From Elusimicrobiota bacterium (GTDB taxonomy: Bacteria; Elusimicrobiota; Elusimicrobia; UBA1565; UBA9628): a DNA stretch of 41,220 nt. This document shows, in pieces, positions 22,831 to 31,918 of this stretch; position 1 is the first letter of the stretch, and every line of letters starts with the position of its first letter. The stretch lies in assembly GCA_016209035.1 (NCBI GenBank), contig JACQWX010000010.1, forward strand, positions 1 to 41,220. The letters run 5' to 3'. The position numbers and the translations under genes were made by a program. Under the pieces are notes generated by a model. That model did no database searches and had not been told where the DNA came from. It saw nothing but the letters and a program-made list of their open reading frames with translations.

Positions 22831-24051
22831 ATGAAGATTCTGATGACGGCGATGCTGGCCGCGACCCTTCTCTCCCAGGCGGCCCTCGCGTACGCCAAGC
22901 AGATGATCGTCGGCTTCAAGGCCGAAGTCTCGGCCAGCGACAGGAGCGCGGCCCTCAAGCGCATGGGCTTGAAGTTCGTGGAGGCCCTGCCCGAGATCGA
23001 CGCGGTGGTCGCGGAGACGTCGGATTTCAGGATGGCGATGGCGGACCTCTCCCTGGCGGCCTCGGCCGAGTCGGCCGTCACCGGCATGGAGGAGAACGAG
23101 GTGCGCAACTGGCTGCAGGGCGACATGGTCGCCTTCCAGGCCGTGCCGCTGCCCGCCTTCGGCGAGGTGATGGCATCGCTCCCCAAGATGGCCAAGGCCA
23201 AGGCCGCGGAGCTCCCTCCCCTGCCTCCGGGCGTCTCTAAGGAAGAGATCCCCTGGGGCATCCAGAGGGTCAACGCCCCCAACGCCTGGGCCAAGACCAA
23301 GGGCGAGGGCGTCAAGGTCGCGGTCATCGACACGGGCATCGACTTCAACCATCCGGACCTCAAATCCAACTACGCCGGCTGCTACAACGCGATCAACTCC
23401 AAGGCTTCCTGCATGGACGACAACGGGCACGGGTCGCACGTCTCCGGCACCATCGCCGGCGCCCTTGACGGCAAGGGCGTGGCGGGCGTGGCCCCGAAGG
23501 CCAGGCTCTACGCAGTCAAGGTCCTGGACGGCGACGGCTCCGGCGGACTGGTGGGGATCATCAAGGGCATCGTCTGGGCCGGCAACAACGGCATCCAGGT
23601 GGCCAACATGAGCCTGGGCGCGCCCATCGGCACCATCTTCATGCGGGCGGCCGTGAAGTACGCCACACTGCGGGGCACGACCATCGTGGCGGCTGCGGGC
23701 AACAACGGCGGCCGTGTCGGCTGCCCGGCCTGCTACGGGGACGCCATCGCGGTGTCCGCCAGCGACTCCTCGGACAGGATCGCCAGCTTCTCGAGCCGCG
23801 GCTCGGACGTGGACTTCATCGCTCCGGGCGTGGACGTCAAGTCCAGCGTCCCCGGCGGCGGCTACGACTGGTACGACGGGACCTCCATGGCCTCGCCGCA
23901 CGTGGCCGGTCTGGCGGCTCTGGCCGTGGCGCGGGGCGCCAAGGGCCCGGCCGGGGTGCGAGCGGCGCTCAAGGGCGCGGCCAAGTCCATAGGGTTGAAG
24001 CCGCAGGAGCAAGGAGCGGGATTGGTCGACGCGGCTACTCTCGTGAAGTAA
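22831..24051 (+). CDS. Secreted subtilisin-like serine protease (S8)
   Basis: 406 residues. It has a signal peptide (residues 1-23, ending AALAYAK), an inhibitor-I9-type propeptide (QMIVGFKAEVSASDRSAALKRMGLKFVEALPEIDAVV), then the catalytic domain from about 140. The triad is visible: Asp in VAVIDTGIDFNHPDL, His in DDNGHGSHVSGTIAG, Ser in DGTSMASPHVAGLAAL; the oxyanion Asn is in VAAAGNNGG. Four cysteines in the catalytic domain may form disulfides. The length fits a secreted subtilase without C-terminal extensions. SD AGGAGG is 5 bases upstream. The gene ends at a very strong bidirectional terminator. Confidence 0.92.
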   Translation: MKILMTAMLAATLLSQAALAYAKQMIVGFKAEVSASDRSAALKRMGLKFVEALPEIDAVVAETSDFRMAMADLSLAASAESAVTGMEENEVRNWLQGDMVAFQAVPLPAFGEVMASLPKMAKAKAAELPPLPPGVSKEEIPWGIQRVNAPNAWAKTKGEGVKVAVIDTGIDFNHPDLKSNYAGCYNAINSKASCMDDNGHGSHVSGTIAGALDGKGVAGVAPKARLYAVKVLDGDGSGGLVGIIKGIVWAGNNGIQVANMSLGAPIGTIFMRAAVKYATLRGTTIVAAAGNNGGRVGCPACYGDAIAVSASDSSDRIASFSSRGSDVDFIAPGVDVKSSVPGGGYDWYDGTSMASPHVAGLAALAVARGAKGPAGVRAALKGAAKSIGLKPQEQGAGLVDAATLVK

Positions 24052-24070
24052 CGACGAACGCAGACCAAGC

Positions 24071-24109
24071 AAACGAGAAGGGCTCCCGAGGAGGGAGCCC
24101 TTCTCGTTT
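24071..24109. terminator. Bidirectional rho-independent terminator
   Basis: A 17-bp perfect stem (24071-24087 with 24093-24109) and a 5-base loop. The stem base is AAACGAG/CTCGTTT, giving a T-run on both strands. It serves the subtilase (plus) and the small conserved protein (minus). Confidence 0.9.
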
Positions 24110-24112
24110 GGG

Positions 24113-24532
24113 CTAGGGCAGCTTGAGTTTGCCGAGGCCAGGCCCGAGGGCAGGGGGGAGTCCGCCTTCCAGGCCGGGGGCGCCGGCGCCCGGCAGCACC
24201 AAAGAGGAGCTGGCGCGTCGGCGCAAGTCCTTGAGCTCCTCCATGGCGGCCGCGAAGGCCTCCTGCACCGCGTTGCCGTATTTCGCCACCGCCTCCTCGA
24301 GCGAGGACGCCGCGATCTCGAAGCTCAGGGGGAGCGATCCCACGGAGGTCAGGAGCTGCGCCTCGCCCATGAAGACCGCCTTGCGGCCAGGGTCCGGCGA
24401 GCCGTCAGCCTTGACCGGCGTCAGACGCCGGATGGTGCCTACCTTGCGGTCGGTGAACGTCTCTTCCCGCCATAAGGCGGCGGGGTCCATCTTGGGGTCC
24501 GGGGTCTGACCGTCAGGCTTCTTGAGTGACAT
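24113..24532 (-). CDS. Conserved small cytoplasmic protein of unknown function
   Basis: 139 residues with a recognisable conserved style: MDPAALWREETFTDRKVGTIRRLTPV at the start, LPLSFEIAASSLEEAVAKYGNAVQEA in the middle, and LKDLRRRASSSLVLPG near the end. There is no signal peptide or membrane segment. I believe it belongs to a widespread family of hypothetical cytoplasmic proteins, but I cannot name it. Its start lies 20 bases inside the end of the flavodiiron protein gene, so it is co-transcribed and probably coupled. A stress-related role is only suggested by that neighbour. Confidence 0.75.
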   Translation of the reverse strand: MSLKKPDGQTPDPKMDPAALWREETFTDRKVGTIRRLTPVKADGSPDPGRKAVFMGEAQLLTSVGSLPLSFEIAASSLEEAVAKYGNAVQEAFAAAMEELKDLRRRASSSLVLPGAGAPGLEGGLPPALGPGLGKLKLP

Positions 24533-25721
24533 GGGGTTCTCCTGAGAGGATGCCGGCGGCCCGGTGCCTGGACGCCACGGCCTCGGCGAGCTCCTCGATC
24601 TTCCTGATATCGTCGGCCCTGGGCAGGCCTTTGACCAGCACGGGCGGGAGCATCTCGACCTTGAGGTTCTTCATGAGGCCCGAAAGGGTCTCGACGATCT
24701 TGTTGCCCCAGCCGAAGGAGCCGAACACCGAGGCGAAGCGCAGCTTGGGCCGCAGCGCGTTGGCCAGGAACGCGGCGTTGACCGCGGCCGGGTGGGGCCC
24801 GACGAGCACGGCGGGAGTGCCCAGGACGAGGGTGGCGGCGTCGACCAAGGCCATGGCGAGCCTGCCCAGGTCCGCCGTCGGGAGGTCGAAGCGCTCCACC
24901 GAGACGCCGCGGGACGCCAAGGAGTCGGCCAGGGCGTCCGCCATGACCTTGGTGCTGCCGTGCATCGAGACATAGGGCAGGACCACCGTGTTCTTCACGG
25001 CGTCCGAGGTCCAGTCGCGGTAGGCGTCGAGGATGAAGCCGGGCCGTCGGTAGCCTGGACCGTGGCTCGTGAGGATGAGCTTGACATCGTAGCGGGAGAG
25101 CTTGTCGAGGTGCCCCCGGATGAGGGAGCCGAACGGCATCATGATCTCGGCGTAGTAGCGCTTGGCGGCCTCGTAGACCCTGGCCTCGTCGGCAGCGTAG
25201 AGGTCGTTGGTGGCGAGGTGCGAGCCGAAGAGGTCGCAGGTGAAGAGGGTCCTCTCCTCCGGGAGCCAGGTGACCATGGTCTCGGGCCAGTGCACCCAAG
25301 GGAGGTGGAGGAACTCCAGGGTCCGGTCGCCCAGGGCGACCTTCTCGCCGTCCGCCACCGTCCGCACGCGCTCGGGGGCGAGGTGGAGCTCGTCGATGAG
25401 GAGGTCCTTGCACTTGGGGGTGCACAGGAGCGTGGCCTTCGGGTGGCGACCGAGCACGGCGCTGACGGCGCCCGCGTGGTCCTGCTCGGCGTGGTTGGCC
25501 ACGACGAAGTCGAGTTTTCCAGCGGCCTGCAGGTTGCGCAGAAGGAGGTCCGTGAACGGAGGGTCCACCGCGTCGATGAGCGCGGTCTTCTCGCTTCCCT
25601 TGACGACATAGGCGTTGTAGCTCGTGCCGTCCGGCAAAGGGATGAGGGCGTCGAAGAGCCGCCGGTCCCAATCCACGGCCCCGACGGAGTCGATGCGGTC
25701 CGAAATCGCCCTGGGTCTCAT
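24513..25721 (-). CDS. Flavodiiron protein (A-type flavoprotein, O2/NO reductase)
   Basis: 402 residues, the standard two-domain length. The metallo-beta-lactamase domain (1-250) shows the diiron ligands in NHAEQDHAG (His77, Glu79, Asp81, His82), HWPETM, CDLFGSH and TSHGPGY. The flavodoxin domain (from about 253) begins VVLPYVSMHGSTKVMADALADSL. Such proteins reduce O2 to water or NO to N2O using rubredoxin or a related donor, protecting strict anaerobes. That fits an organism relying on oxygen-sensitive benzoyl-CoA reductase. The start has GGGAG upstream. Confidence 0.9.
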   Translation of the reverse strand: MRPRAISDRIDSVGAVDWDRRLFDALIPLPDGTSYNAYVVKGSEKTALIDAVDPPFTDLLLRNLQAAGKLDFVVANHAEQDHAGAVSAVLGRHPKATLLCTPKCKDLLIDELHLAPERVRTVADGEKVALGDRTLEFLHLPWVHWPETMVTWLPEERTLFTCDLFGSHLATNDLYAADEARVYEAAKRYYAEIMMPFGSLIRGHLDKLSRYDVKLILTSHGPGYRRPGFILDAYRDWTSDAVKNTVVLPYVSMHGSTKVMADALADSLASRGVSVERFDLPTADLGRLAMALVDAATLVLGTPAVLVGPHPAAVNAAFLANALRPKLRFASVFGSFGWGNKIVETLSGLMKNLKVEMLPPVLVKGLPRADDIRKIEELAEAVASRHRAAGILSGEPHVTQEA

Positions 25722-25763
25722 GTCAGCTCCCGTGGAGACGATACCGAGAATCCTGCCGCCGAG

Positions 25764-27542
25764 TCAAGGCGTGGAGGGGTCGGGCCTGCGGCCGGGAGCG
25801 CCGCCGCGCTTCCACGGGCGGGCTTTGGCCAGGGAGAGGTTGGCCCGGATGTCGGGAGAGTCCGGGTCGAGCTTCAGCGCGGTCTCGAACTCCCGGACGG
25901 CTCCTTCGCGGTCCCCGGCCAGATGGAGCCGCACGCCTTCGTTGCTGTGCGCCATGGCCAGGCCCACGCGCGCCGCGTTCATGCGGGGGTCGAGCGTCAA
26001 GGCCGCCTCGAACTCCCGCGCCGCGGCCAAGGCATCCCCCCGGGAGAGGTTGAGCCTGCCCAGGTGGAAGCGGGGCTCGGCATAGGCGGGGTTGAGTCCC
26101 AAGGCCCTGAGGTGGAGGGCCTCGGCGCGGCTCGGGTCGGCCTCCTGGATGGCGGCGCCCAGGCGGGAGAGCGCGACGAAAGAGTCGGGCTGGACCTCCA
26201 GCACATGCGCCCAGAGCGTCTCCGGCCCGCGCCACACGCGCACCTGCCGGGAAGTGCGCGGGCCGAGCGCGGCCAGCAAGGAGACCCCGATCAGGACGGC
26301 GGCCGCCGAGCGCTGCCTCGAACGCCCTACCACGCTCGCCGCCGCGCAGACGGCGGCGAGCGGAAGGCCCATGCACGCCACGTAGGCATAGCGGTCGTGC
26401 ACGGACATGGGGGTGCGGTGGAAGAACTCGAGGGTGGGGGACAATGCCGCGACATAGTGCAGCCATGCCGCGAGTCCCGCCGGCCAGCGCCGCCTGGCCA
26501 GGACCAAGACCGTCGTCAGCCCCAACACGATCCCGGCGCACAGCGCAGGGGACCAGCGGCTTGGGGCAAAGGGGCCGGCCAGGATATAGTAGGGAGCCAA
26601 TTCCGCGGGCCACAGGGTCTTCCACAGGTAGAAGGCCAGAGAGACGAAGCCTTGGGAAAGGGGCGTCTCCGAGGGAGCCTCGCCGAAGCCGCCGACCTTG
26701 GCCTTGGCGACCAGGTTGAGCAGGACCGCGCCGGCTGCGACGGCGGCAAAAGGCAGCTTCTCGAGCCAGACCCGGCGCAGGGATGGCTTGCCCCACTCCC
26801 TTGGGTCCGAAGGCAGTCTCGCCAGCGGGTAGACGTCCAGCACGACCAGGAGGAAGGGCAGGCTCAAGCCCTGCCAGCGCGACAGGGCGCAGGCCGCGAA
26901 CAGGGCCCAGGCGGCGGCCAGACGCTTCAAGCAGGGGCGTTGGGGATTTTCCGTCACGGCCTTGAGATGGAGGTTGAGGGCCGCCAGGAAGAAGGCGGCG
27001 GCCGTGACGTCGCCGAAGGCGTGGGCCGCGGCAACGGCCTCGGCCTGCAAGGGGTGGAACGCGAACAGGAGCGCGGCCAAGGCGCCGTACCAGACCGCGG
27101 CATCGGGACTGCCGGCGTCCCGCCTTGCGGGACAGTCCCTTCCTGTGAGTGATAGGAATGGGACGTGCCGGCCCGCCGCGGCCCTGAAGAGGCTCCTCGC
27201 GACGGCGAAGAACAAGAGGGCGTTGAGGCCGTGGACCAGGAGGCTCGCCAGATGGAACCCGCGGGGGTCCAGGCCCTGGACGGCGTGGACCGCGGTCAGG
27301 ACCAGCCAGGGGATGGGTTTGTAGGCCCCGTGCTCGAAGCTGGTGAACATCCAGGCCAGGTTGTCCCAGGTGAACCCTCGCAGGCGGGGGTTGGCCAGGA
27401 TCTCCACGTCGTCGTCCCAGTTGACGAAGCCGTTGGAGAGGACGGGAGAGAAGAGGAGGATCGTCAGCAGGAAGACGGCGCCTGCGACGATGACGAGGGT
27501 CCTGTCACGATGCTCGCCAACGGCGGGATCGACGTAGCGCAT
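25764..27542 (-). CDS. Multi-TM protein with C-terminal TPRs (TMTC/PMT-like)
   Basis: About 592 residues. The N-terminal 400 residues contain roughly ten membrane segments, beginning with LVIVAGAVFLLTILLFSPVLSNGFVNWDDDVEI; the NWDDD motif after the first helix is typical of GT-C mannosyltransferase-like TMTC proteins. The C-terminal 150 residues form about four TPR units (AEPRFHLGRLNLSRGDALAAAREFEAAL and GDREGAVREFETALKLDPDSPDI). A lumenal or cytoplasmic loop near residues 125-145 is encoded by an inserted REP-like DNA element (27105-27173). The start is ambiguous: ATG 27542 with GGAAGG upstream, or ATG 27611. A polyprenol-linked sugar transferase role is plausible and would fit the GT2 gene at 28811. 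Confidence 0.7.
   Translation of the reverse strand: MRYVDPAVGEHRDRTLVIVAGAVFLLTILLFSPVLSNGFVNWDDDVEILANPRLRGFTWDNLAWMFTSFEHGAYKPIPWLVLTAVHAVQGLDPRGFHLASLLVHGLNALLFFAVARSLFRAAAGRHVPFLSLTGRDCPARRDAGSPDAAVWYGALAALLFAFHPLQAEAVAAAHAFGDVTAAAFFLAALNLHLKAVTENPQRPCLKRLAAAWALFAACALSRWQGLSLPFLLVVLDVYPLARLPSDPREWGKPSLRRVWLEKLPFAAVAAGAVLLNLVAKAKVGGFGEAPSETPLSQGFVSLAFYLWKTLWPAELAPYYILAGPFAPSRWSPALCAGIVLGLTTVLVLARRRWPAGLAAWLHYVAALSPTLEFFHRTPMSVHDRYAYVACMGLPLAAVCAAASVVGRSRQRSAAAVLIGVSLLAALGPRTSRQVRVWRGPETLWAHVLEVQPDSFVALSRLGAAIQEADPSRAEALHLRALGLNPAYAEPRFHLGRLNLSRGDALAAAREFEAALTLDPRMNAARVGLAMAHSNEGVRLHLAGDREGAVREFETALKLDPDSPDIRANLSLAKARPWKRGGAPGRRPDPSTP
27105..27173. repeat. REPIN-like nested hairpin inside the TMTC-like gene
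   Basis: An inner stem GTCCCGC/GCGGGAC (27117-27123 with 27127-27133, CTT loop) is nested in an outer GGGACT/AGTCCC stem. Next lies TTCCT...AGGAA, and GCCGGC-GTCCC at the left is matched by GGGAC-GTGCCGGC at the right. It is read through in frame, giving the odd loop peptide GRDCPARRDAG. Confidence 0.65.
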
Positions 27543-27626
27543 GGGCCTTCCGAGCGAAGGCAGGAGCCTTCTCTCGGGAAAAGTATGCCTCACCTCCCCC
27601 TGCGTTGGCAAGCCGCAGCCGCCAAA

Positions 27627-27638
27627 GGGCCTAGGCCC
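27627..27638. repeat. Perfect 12-base palindrome in an intergenic region
   Basis: GGGCCTAGGCCC flanked by AAA on both sides, in the 164-base gap between the divergent TMTC-like gene and the 27707 gene. It resembles the GGCC-AAAGG sequence before the subtilase. The rest of the gap holds a TTACGG-N17-TACACT promoter candidate (27670-27698). Confidence 0.5.
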
Positions 27639-27706
27639 AAAGGGATGTCCTGATTGGGCCGTTCGCCACTTACGGCCGGGCGACGGCCAGGCTACACTTC
27701 AGGAGT

Positions 27707-28756
27707 ATGAAATACACCCTGCTGGCATTCTTCTCCCTTTCCATCCTGGCTGGGCCGGCCGCGGCGGCCGAAGACCCCCAGGTCGCCATCTTCTCCCTCC
27801 TCACCGCCGATGAGCGGACCATGATGGCGGGGGTCCTCTCCGACCCCGCCCAGGCCGCGGCGTTCCAGCAGGAGGCCGCCGCAGCGGCCGACAACCCCCA
27901 GGCGATCAAGGAAGCCGTCATCCGGTGGCGCGCCAAGCTGGTGACCCATGCTTCCGATTATCTGAAGCGCCAGCCCGCCACGAATACGGCGGGCAAGAGC
28001 GTCAAGGAGATGGTCGAGCCGGCCGAATGGGGCGTGCTGATGCAGTACCTTCGGACCATGGAGGCGGGGATCAAGAAGGACATTATCCTCGCCATGATCA
28101 AGGACGCCAACGAGAAGCTGGCCAAGGGGGACAATTCCAGGGCGCTTCCCGTCATCGCCACGGCCCGCGGCAGCCTGAAGGAATCAGCCGTCAAGTACCT
28201 GCAGACCGGTGAAGCCAAGGGCGCCCTGGCCGAGGCCGAGAAGCTGGCCGCCGCGTCCGCCGCGAGGGACAAGGCCGCGCTCGACGCCGCGCGCAGGGCC
28301 AAGGACCAGGCGCAGAGGGCCAAGGAGCAAGCCGAGCGGGCCAAGACCGCGCCGGCCGAGGAGGCCAAGACGGGCCCTGCCCCGGTCTACGACGGAGACA
28401 ATTCCAAGGGCGCTCCGGTCGTGGACGCCGGCGGCAAGACGGACCCGGAGACCGCCGCTGAGACCGCGCCCACCGGCAAGAGGCCGGACCTCGCCCTCAA
28501 CCCCCCGAAGCCCGGGGAGAAGAGGCCCGCGATCGTCGTCCCCTCGCCTTCGACGGGCTCCGATGAAGAGGAGCTCGCCAAGATGGAGAGCGGTTCCGGC
28601 GGGGCCAAGACCGTGAAGAAGTGGGCCATGGCGGGCGGCGGGCTGCTGGGCATCATCGTGGGCGCTTTCTTCGGGCCGGTCGGGCTGGCGGTCGGGCTGG
28701 CCGTCGGCATCGGGGCCGGGTACCTGACGAGCAAGGTCCTGCTGCGCGGGGCCTGA
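27707..28756 (+). CDS. Secreted/anchored Ala-rich coiled-coil protein with glycine-zipper tail
   Basis: 349 residues. It has a signal peptide (YTLLAFFSLSILAGPAAAAE), a helical N-terminal domain, then a long Ala/Lys coiled coil (about 165-225, AKDQAQRAKEQAERAK), a Pro/Gly-rich linker, and a C-terminal hydrophobic segment (AGGGLLGIIVGAFFGPVGLAVG) with Gly spaced as in glycine zippers. The product would be periplasmic and anchored at its C-terminus. SD AGGAG abuts the ATG, and a TACACT box 8 bases upstream suggests a nearly leaderless mRNA. The family is unknown. Confidence 0.7.
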   Translation: MKYTLLAFFSLSILAGPAAAAEDPQVAIFSLLTADERTMMAGVLSDPAQAAAFQQEAAAAADNPQAIKEAVIRWRAKLVTHASDYLKRQPATNTAGKSVKEMVEPAEWGVLMQYLRTMEAGIKKDIILAMIKDANEKLAKGDNSRALPVIATARGSLKESAVKYLQTGEAKGALAEAEKLAAASAARDKAALDAARRAKDQAQRAKEQAERAKTAPAEEAKTGPAPVYDGDNSKGAPVVDAGGKTDPETAAETAPTGKRPDLALNPPKPGEKRPAIVVPSPSTGSDEEELAKMESGSGGAKTVKKWAMAGGGLLGIIVGAFFGPVGLAVGLAVGIGAGYLTSKVLLRGA

Positions 28757-28810
28757 CCTCGGCTCCGGGGGATATGGTAGGATAGGCCCCCGAGGAAGCC
28801 GAGCGCGGCT

Positions 28811-29518
28811 ATGCTGAGCGTCTCCGTCGTCATCCCCACCTACAACGAGCGCGAGAACGTCGGGATCCTCGTCCCCAGGGTCCATGAGACCCTTTCCTCC
28901 CGTTCGCACGAGGTGATCGTGGTGGACGACGATTCCCCGGACGGCACCGGGGAGGCCGTGGCCGCTCTCGCCAAAAACGCCCCTTGGCTGAGGCTCATCA
29001 CCCGCAAGGGCCGCCGCGGGCTGGGCGCCGCGCTGGCGGAGGGCTACGACGCGGCGCGCCGCGACGTGGTAGTCTCCATGGACGCCGACCTCTCGTTCCA
29101 TTGGGGCGACATCGCGAGGCTGGTGGAGCGCGTGGAGGCGGGGGCCGACCTGGCGCTGGGCACCCGCCACATGGAGGGCGGGGGCTACGAGGCCCAGGCC
29201 CTCGACGTGCGGATCAAGCGCTGCATCAGCGCGCTCGGCAACCGGATCGTCCGGCTCGCGACGAAGCTGCCGGTGCGCGACGTCTCCGCCAACTTCCGCG
29301 CCGTCCGCCGGACGGCGTGGCCCTCCATCAGGACCGAGGACCGGACGAACTTCATGCTCCTGGAGATGATCCTGCGGGCGCGCGCGGCCGGATGCGCCAT
29401 CCAGGAGGTCCCGGTCAGGTTCGGGGAGAGGACCCATGGGAGCTCGAAGCTGAACTTCTTCGTCGAGGTCCCGAGGTTCCTGCTCAGGCTGGCGCGGCAG
29501 ACGCTGCGGCCTCTGTGA
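28811..29518 (+). CDS. GT2 glycosyltransferase, polyprenol-phosphate mannosyltransferase-like (DPM1-type)
   Basis: 235 residues, the length of soluble Dpm1 enzymes that move a hexose from a nucleotide sugar to a lipid phosphate. It begins [18 protein letters not shown], has [12 protein letters not shown], the DxD-like SMDADLSF and the C-terminal [17 protein letters not shown], all typical of this clade. There are no membrane helices. A TGGTAGGAT extended -10 lies upstream. The lipid-linked sugar could be used by the TMTC-like protein at 25764-27542, or for glycolipids made with the downstream ceramide-type genes; both are inference. Confidence 0.85.
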   Translation: MLSVSVVIPTYNERENVGILVPRVHETLSSRSHEVIVVDDDSPDGTGEAVAALAKNAPWLRLITRKGRRGLGAALAEGYDAARRDVVVSMDADLSFHWGDIARLVERVEAGADLALGTRHMEGGGYEAQALDVRIKRCISALGNRIVRLATKLPVRDVSANFRAVRRTAWPSIRTEDRTNFMLLEMILRARAAGCAIQEVPVRFGERTHGSSKLNFFVEVPRFLLRLARQTLRPL

Positions 29519-29538
29519 CGGCCGCGCGGGCGGCTGCC

Positions 29539-29567
29539 TTGCAATCCGTCTCTTGGAGTCATATCAT
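29539..29567 (+). promoter_or_regulatory. Promoter of the ceramide-type operon
   Basis: TTGCAA and TATCAT are separated by exactly 17 bases. The start codon lies 12 bases after the -10 box, so the leader would be only a few bases, and no Shine-Dalgarno is present. Confidence 0.55.
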
Positions 29568-29579
29568 ATCCTCTCCCAG

Positions 29580-30812
29580 ATGACCGACAAGGGCGTGCCG
29601 GCTGCCTCGGGAACGCGCGTTGAGCGCGCCGAAAAGACCCTCCTGGACAAGTGCCGCCGCTTCACCAGGGTGGAGGAGCTCAAGGCCGCCGGTCTCTATC
29701 CCTACTTCCGCTGCATCGAGACGGCCCAGGACACCGAGGTCGTGGTGGAGGGCCGCCGCATGCTCATGCTCGGGTCCAACTCCTACCTGGGCCTGACGAA
29801 CCATCCGAAGATCAAGGAGCGCATCGTCGCCGCGGTGCGCGAGTTCGGGAGCGGCTGCGCCGGGTCGCGCTTCCTCAACGGCACCCTCTCCATCCACCGC
29901 GAGCTCGAGGATCGCCTGGCCGGGCTCGTGGGCAAAGAGGCGGCGATCGCCTTCAGCACGGGCTTCCAGGCCAACCTGGGCGCGATCTCCTCCATGGTGG
30001 GCAAGGACGAGACGGTCGTGGTCGACAAGAGCGACCACGCGAGCATCGTGGACGGCTGCCGCCTCTCCTTCGGCCGGATGCTCCGGTTCCGGCACAACGA
30101 CATGGCCGATCTGGAACGCATCCTGAAGGGCCTGGACTCCTCTGGCAAGCTGGTCGTGGTGGACGGGGTCTTCAGCATGGAGGGGGACGTGGCGCCCCTC
30201 CCGGACATCGTCCGGCTCTGCGAGCGCTACGGCGCGGCGCTCATGGTGGACGACGCGCACGGGGTGGGCGTCCTGGGCGAGACCGGGGCAGGCACCTGCG
30301 AGCACTTCGGCCTGACCGACCGTGCCGACCTCATCATGGGCACCTTCAGCAAGAGCCTGGCCTCGGTGGGCGGGTTCATCGCCGCCAGCCGCGAGGTCAT
30401 CGAGTTCGTCATGCACCACGCCCGGCCCATGATCTTCAGCGCCAGCGTCTCGCCCGCCAACGCCGCGGCCGTGCTGGGCGCCCTGGACATCCTGCAAGAC
30501 GAGCCCGAGCGCCGGGCCCGCCTCATGGAGAACACCGGGTTCTTCAAGGAGGGCCTCAAGTCCCTCGGCCTCGACACCGGGCAGAGCGCCACGCCGGTCA
30601 TCCCCGTCATGGTGCGCGACGACATCCGCACCTTCAAGCTCTGGCGGGTCCTGCACGACCGCGGGGTCTTCGTCAACGCCATCGTGCCGCCCGCGGTGGC
30701 GCCCTCCGGCTCCCTGCTGAGGCTGAGCCTCATGGCGACCCACACCAGGCCCCAGCTCGAGCGGGCCCTGGACGTCGTCGGGACGGCGTGCCGGCAGGTC
30801 GGGCTGGTTTGA
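29580..30812 (+). CDS. Alpha-oxoamine synthase, serine palmitoyltransferase-like (Spt)
   Basis: 410 residues, a PLP enzyme joining an acyl thioester to an amino acid. It shows GSNSYLGLT, the [13 protein letters not shown] loop, [29 protein letters not shown] (PLP Asp/His) and [12 protein letters not shown] with the Schiff-base lysine. Glycine C-acetyltransferase and BioF share this fold. The next two genes, a GNAT acyltransferase and an NAD-epimerase, match the neighbours of bacterial serine palmitoyltransferase, so 3-ketosphinganine synthesis is the preferred role. The stop codon overlaps the next start. Confidence 0.75.
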   Translation: MTDKGVPAASGTRVERAEKTLLDKCRRFTRVEELKAAGLYPYFRCIETAQDTEVVVEGRRMLMLGSNSYLGLTNHPKIKERIVAAVREFGSGCAGSRFLNGTLSIHRELEDRLAGLVGKEAAIAFSTGFQANLGAISSMVGKDETVVVDKSDHASIVDGCRLSFGRMLRFRHNDMADLERILKGLDSSGKLVVVDGVFSMEGDVAPLPDIVRLCERYGAALMVDDAHGVGVLGETGAGTCEHFGLTDRADLIMGTFSKSLASVGGFIAASREVIEFVMHHARPMIFSASVSPANAAAVLGALDILQDEPERRARLMENTGFFKEGLKSLGLDTGQSATPVIPVMVRDDIRTFKLWRVLHDRGVFVNAIVPPAVAPSGSLLRLSLMATHTRPQLERALDVVGTACRQVGLV

Positions 30813-31918
30813 CGAGCGTCCAGGAAGTCCGCACCGCGGACGACCTGAAGGCCTTCATCTCCTTCCCCTACTCCCTCTACCGCGGCGATCCGTTCTGGGT
30901 CCCGCCCCTGAGGTCCTCGGTGTCCAAGCAGCTCCGCGAGCATCCCTTCCACCGCCATGCCGACTGCAGGCTCTTCCTCGCGCGCAGGGAGGGCGGCGCG
31001 GTGGCCGGCAGGGTCGCGGCCATCTTGAACCGCCGCTACAACGAGTTCCACGGGGTCCAGGCCGGCTTCTTCGGCTACTTCGAGTGCGAGGACGACCCCG
31101 CGTGCGCAACCGCCCTGCTCGACGCGGCTTCATCCAGGCTCAAGGGCTTGGGCGCGAGGTTCATGCTCGGGCCGGCAAGCCCGAGCTCCAACGGCGAGTT
31201 CGGCCTGCTCATCCACGGGTTCGACCGCATGCCCGCGGTCATCATGCCCTACCATAGACCCTACTACCAGCGGTTGCTCGAGGGTTGGGGCCTGGCCAAG
31301 GCCAAGGACCTCCTGTCCTACGAGGTCAGCGAGGCCGCTCTCAATCCCATGACCGTCAAGCTCTTCGAGAGGATCGCGTCCCGCCACGGCCGGGTCTCGA
31401 TCCGCGCCATCGACATGGGACGCTTCGACCGGGAACTCGACACGGTCGTGCGGCTCTACAACTCGGCCTGGGAGAAGAACTGGGGGTTCTGTCCCATGAC
31501 CGAGGAGGAGCTCAGGTTCGAGGCGGCTGAACTCAAGGGGATCCTCGACCCGCGTGTGGTCCTCTTCGCGGAGGTCGAGGGAGAGCCCGTGGCCTTCAGC
31601 CTCTCGGTGCCGGACATCAATCCCGCGCTCAAGGCCGCGGGCGGGCGGCTGTTCCCCCTGGGGCTCTTGCGGTTCCTCTGGAAGAGGCGGAGCATCCACA
31701 GGCTGCGCACGCTCCTCCTGGGAGTGGCCGCCCAGCACAGGGGCAAGGGGTTGGACGGGGTCCTGGTGGGGGAGACCATCCGGCGGGGCATCGCGGCCGG
31801 GTACGGCGTGTCGGAGTGCTCCTGGGTCCTCGAGGACAACCTCAAGATGCGCAGCGCCATCGAGCGGCTCGGCGGCAGCGTCACCCAGACCTACCGGGTC
31901 TACGAGGGTGTGCTGTGA
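30809..31918 (+). CDS. GNAT-fold acyltransferase, candidate bacterial ceramide synthase (bCerS)
   Basis: 369 residues from a TTG start that overlaps the spt stop (TTGA). It has the opening [20 protein letters not shown] common to this large GNAT-like family, a central [17 protein letters not shown] and the acetyl-CoA-fold tail [23 protein letters not shown]. Bacterial ceramide synthase of Caulobacter is a protein of this kind that N-acylates the long-chain amino ketone made by Spt. No closer ATG exists, and coupling to spt supports the TTG. The general family also includes proteins of unknown function, so the assignment leans on the trio context. Confidence 0.6.
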   Translation: MTSVQEVRTADDLKAFISFPYSLYRGDPFWVPPLRSSVSKQLREHPFHRHADCRLFLARREGGAVAGRVAAILNRRYNEFHGVQAGFFGYFECEDDPACATALLDAASSRLKGLGARFMLGPASPSSNGEFGLLIHGFDRMPAVIMPYHRPYYQRLLEGWGLAKAKDLLSYEVSEAALNPMTVKLFERIASRHGRVSIRAIDMGRFDRELDTVVRLYNSAWEKNWGFCPMTEEELRFEAAELKGILDPRVVLFAEVEGEPVAFSLSVPDINPALKAAGGRLFPLGLLRFLWKRRSIHRLRTLLLGVAAQHRGKGLDGVLVGETIRRGIAAGYGVSECSWVLEDNLKMRSAIERLGGSVTQTYRVYEGVL

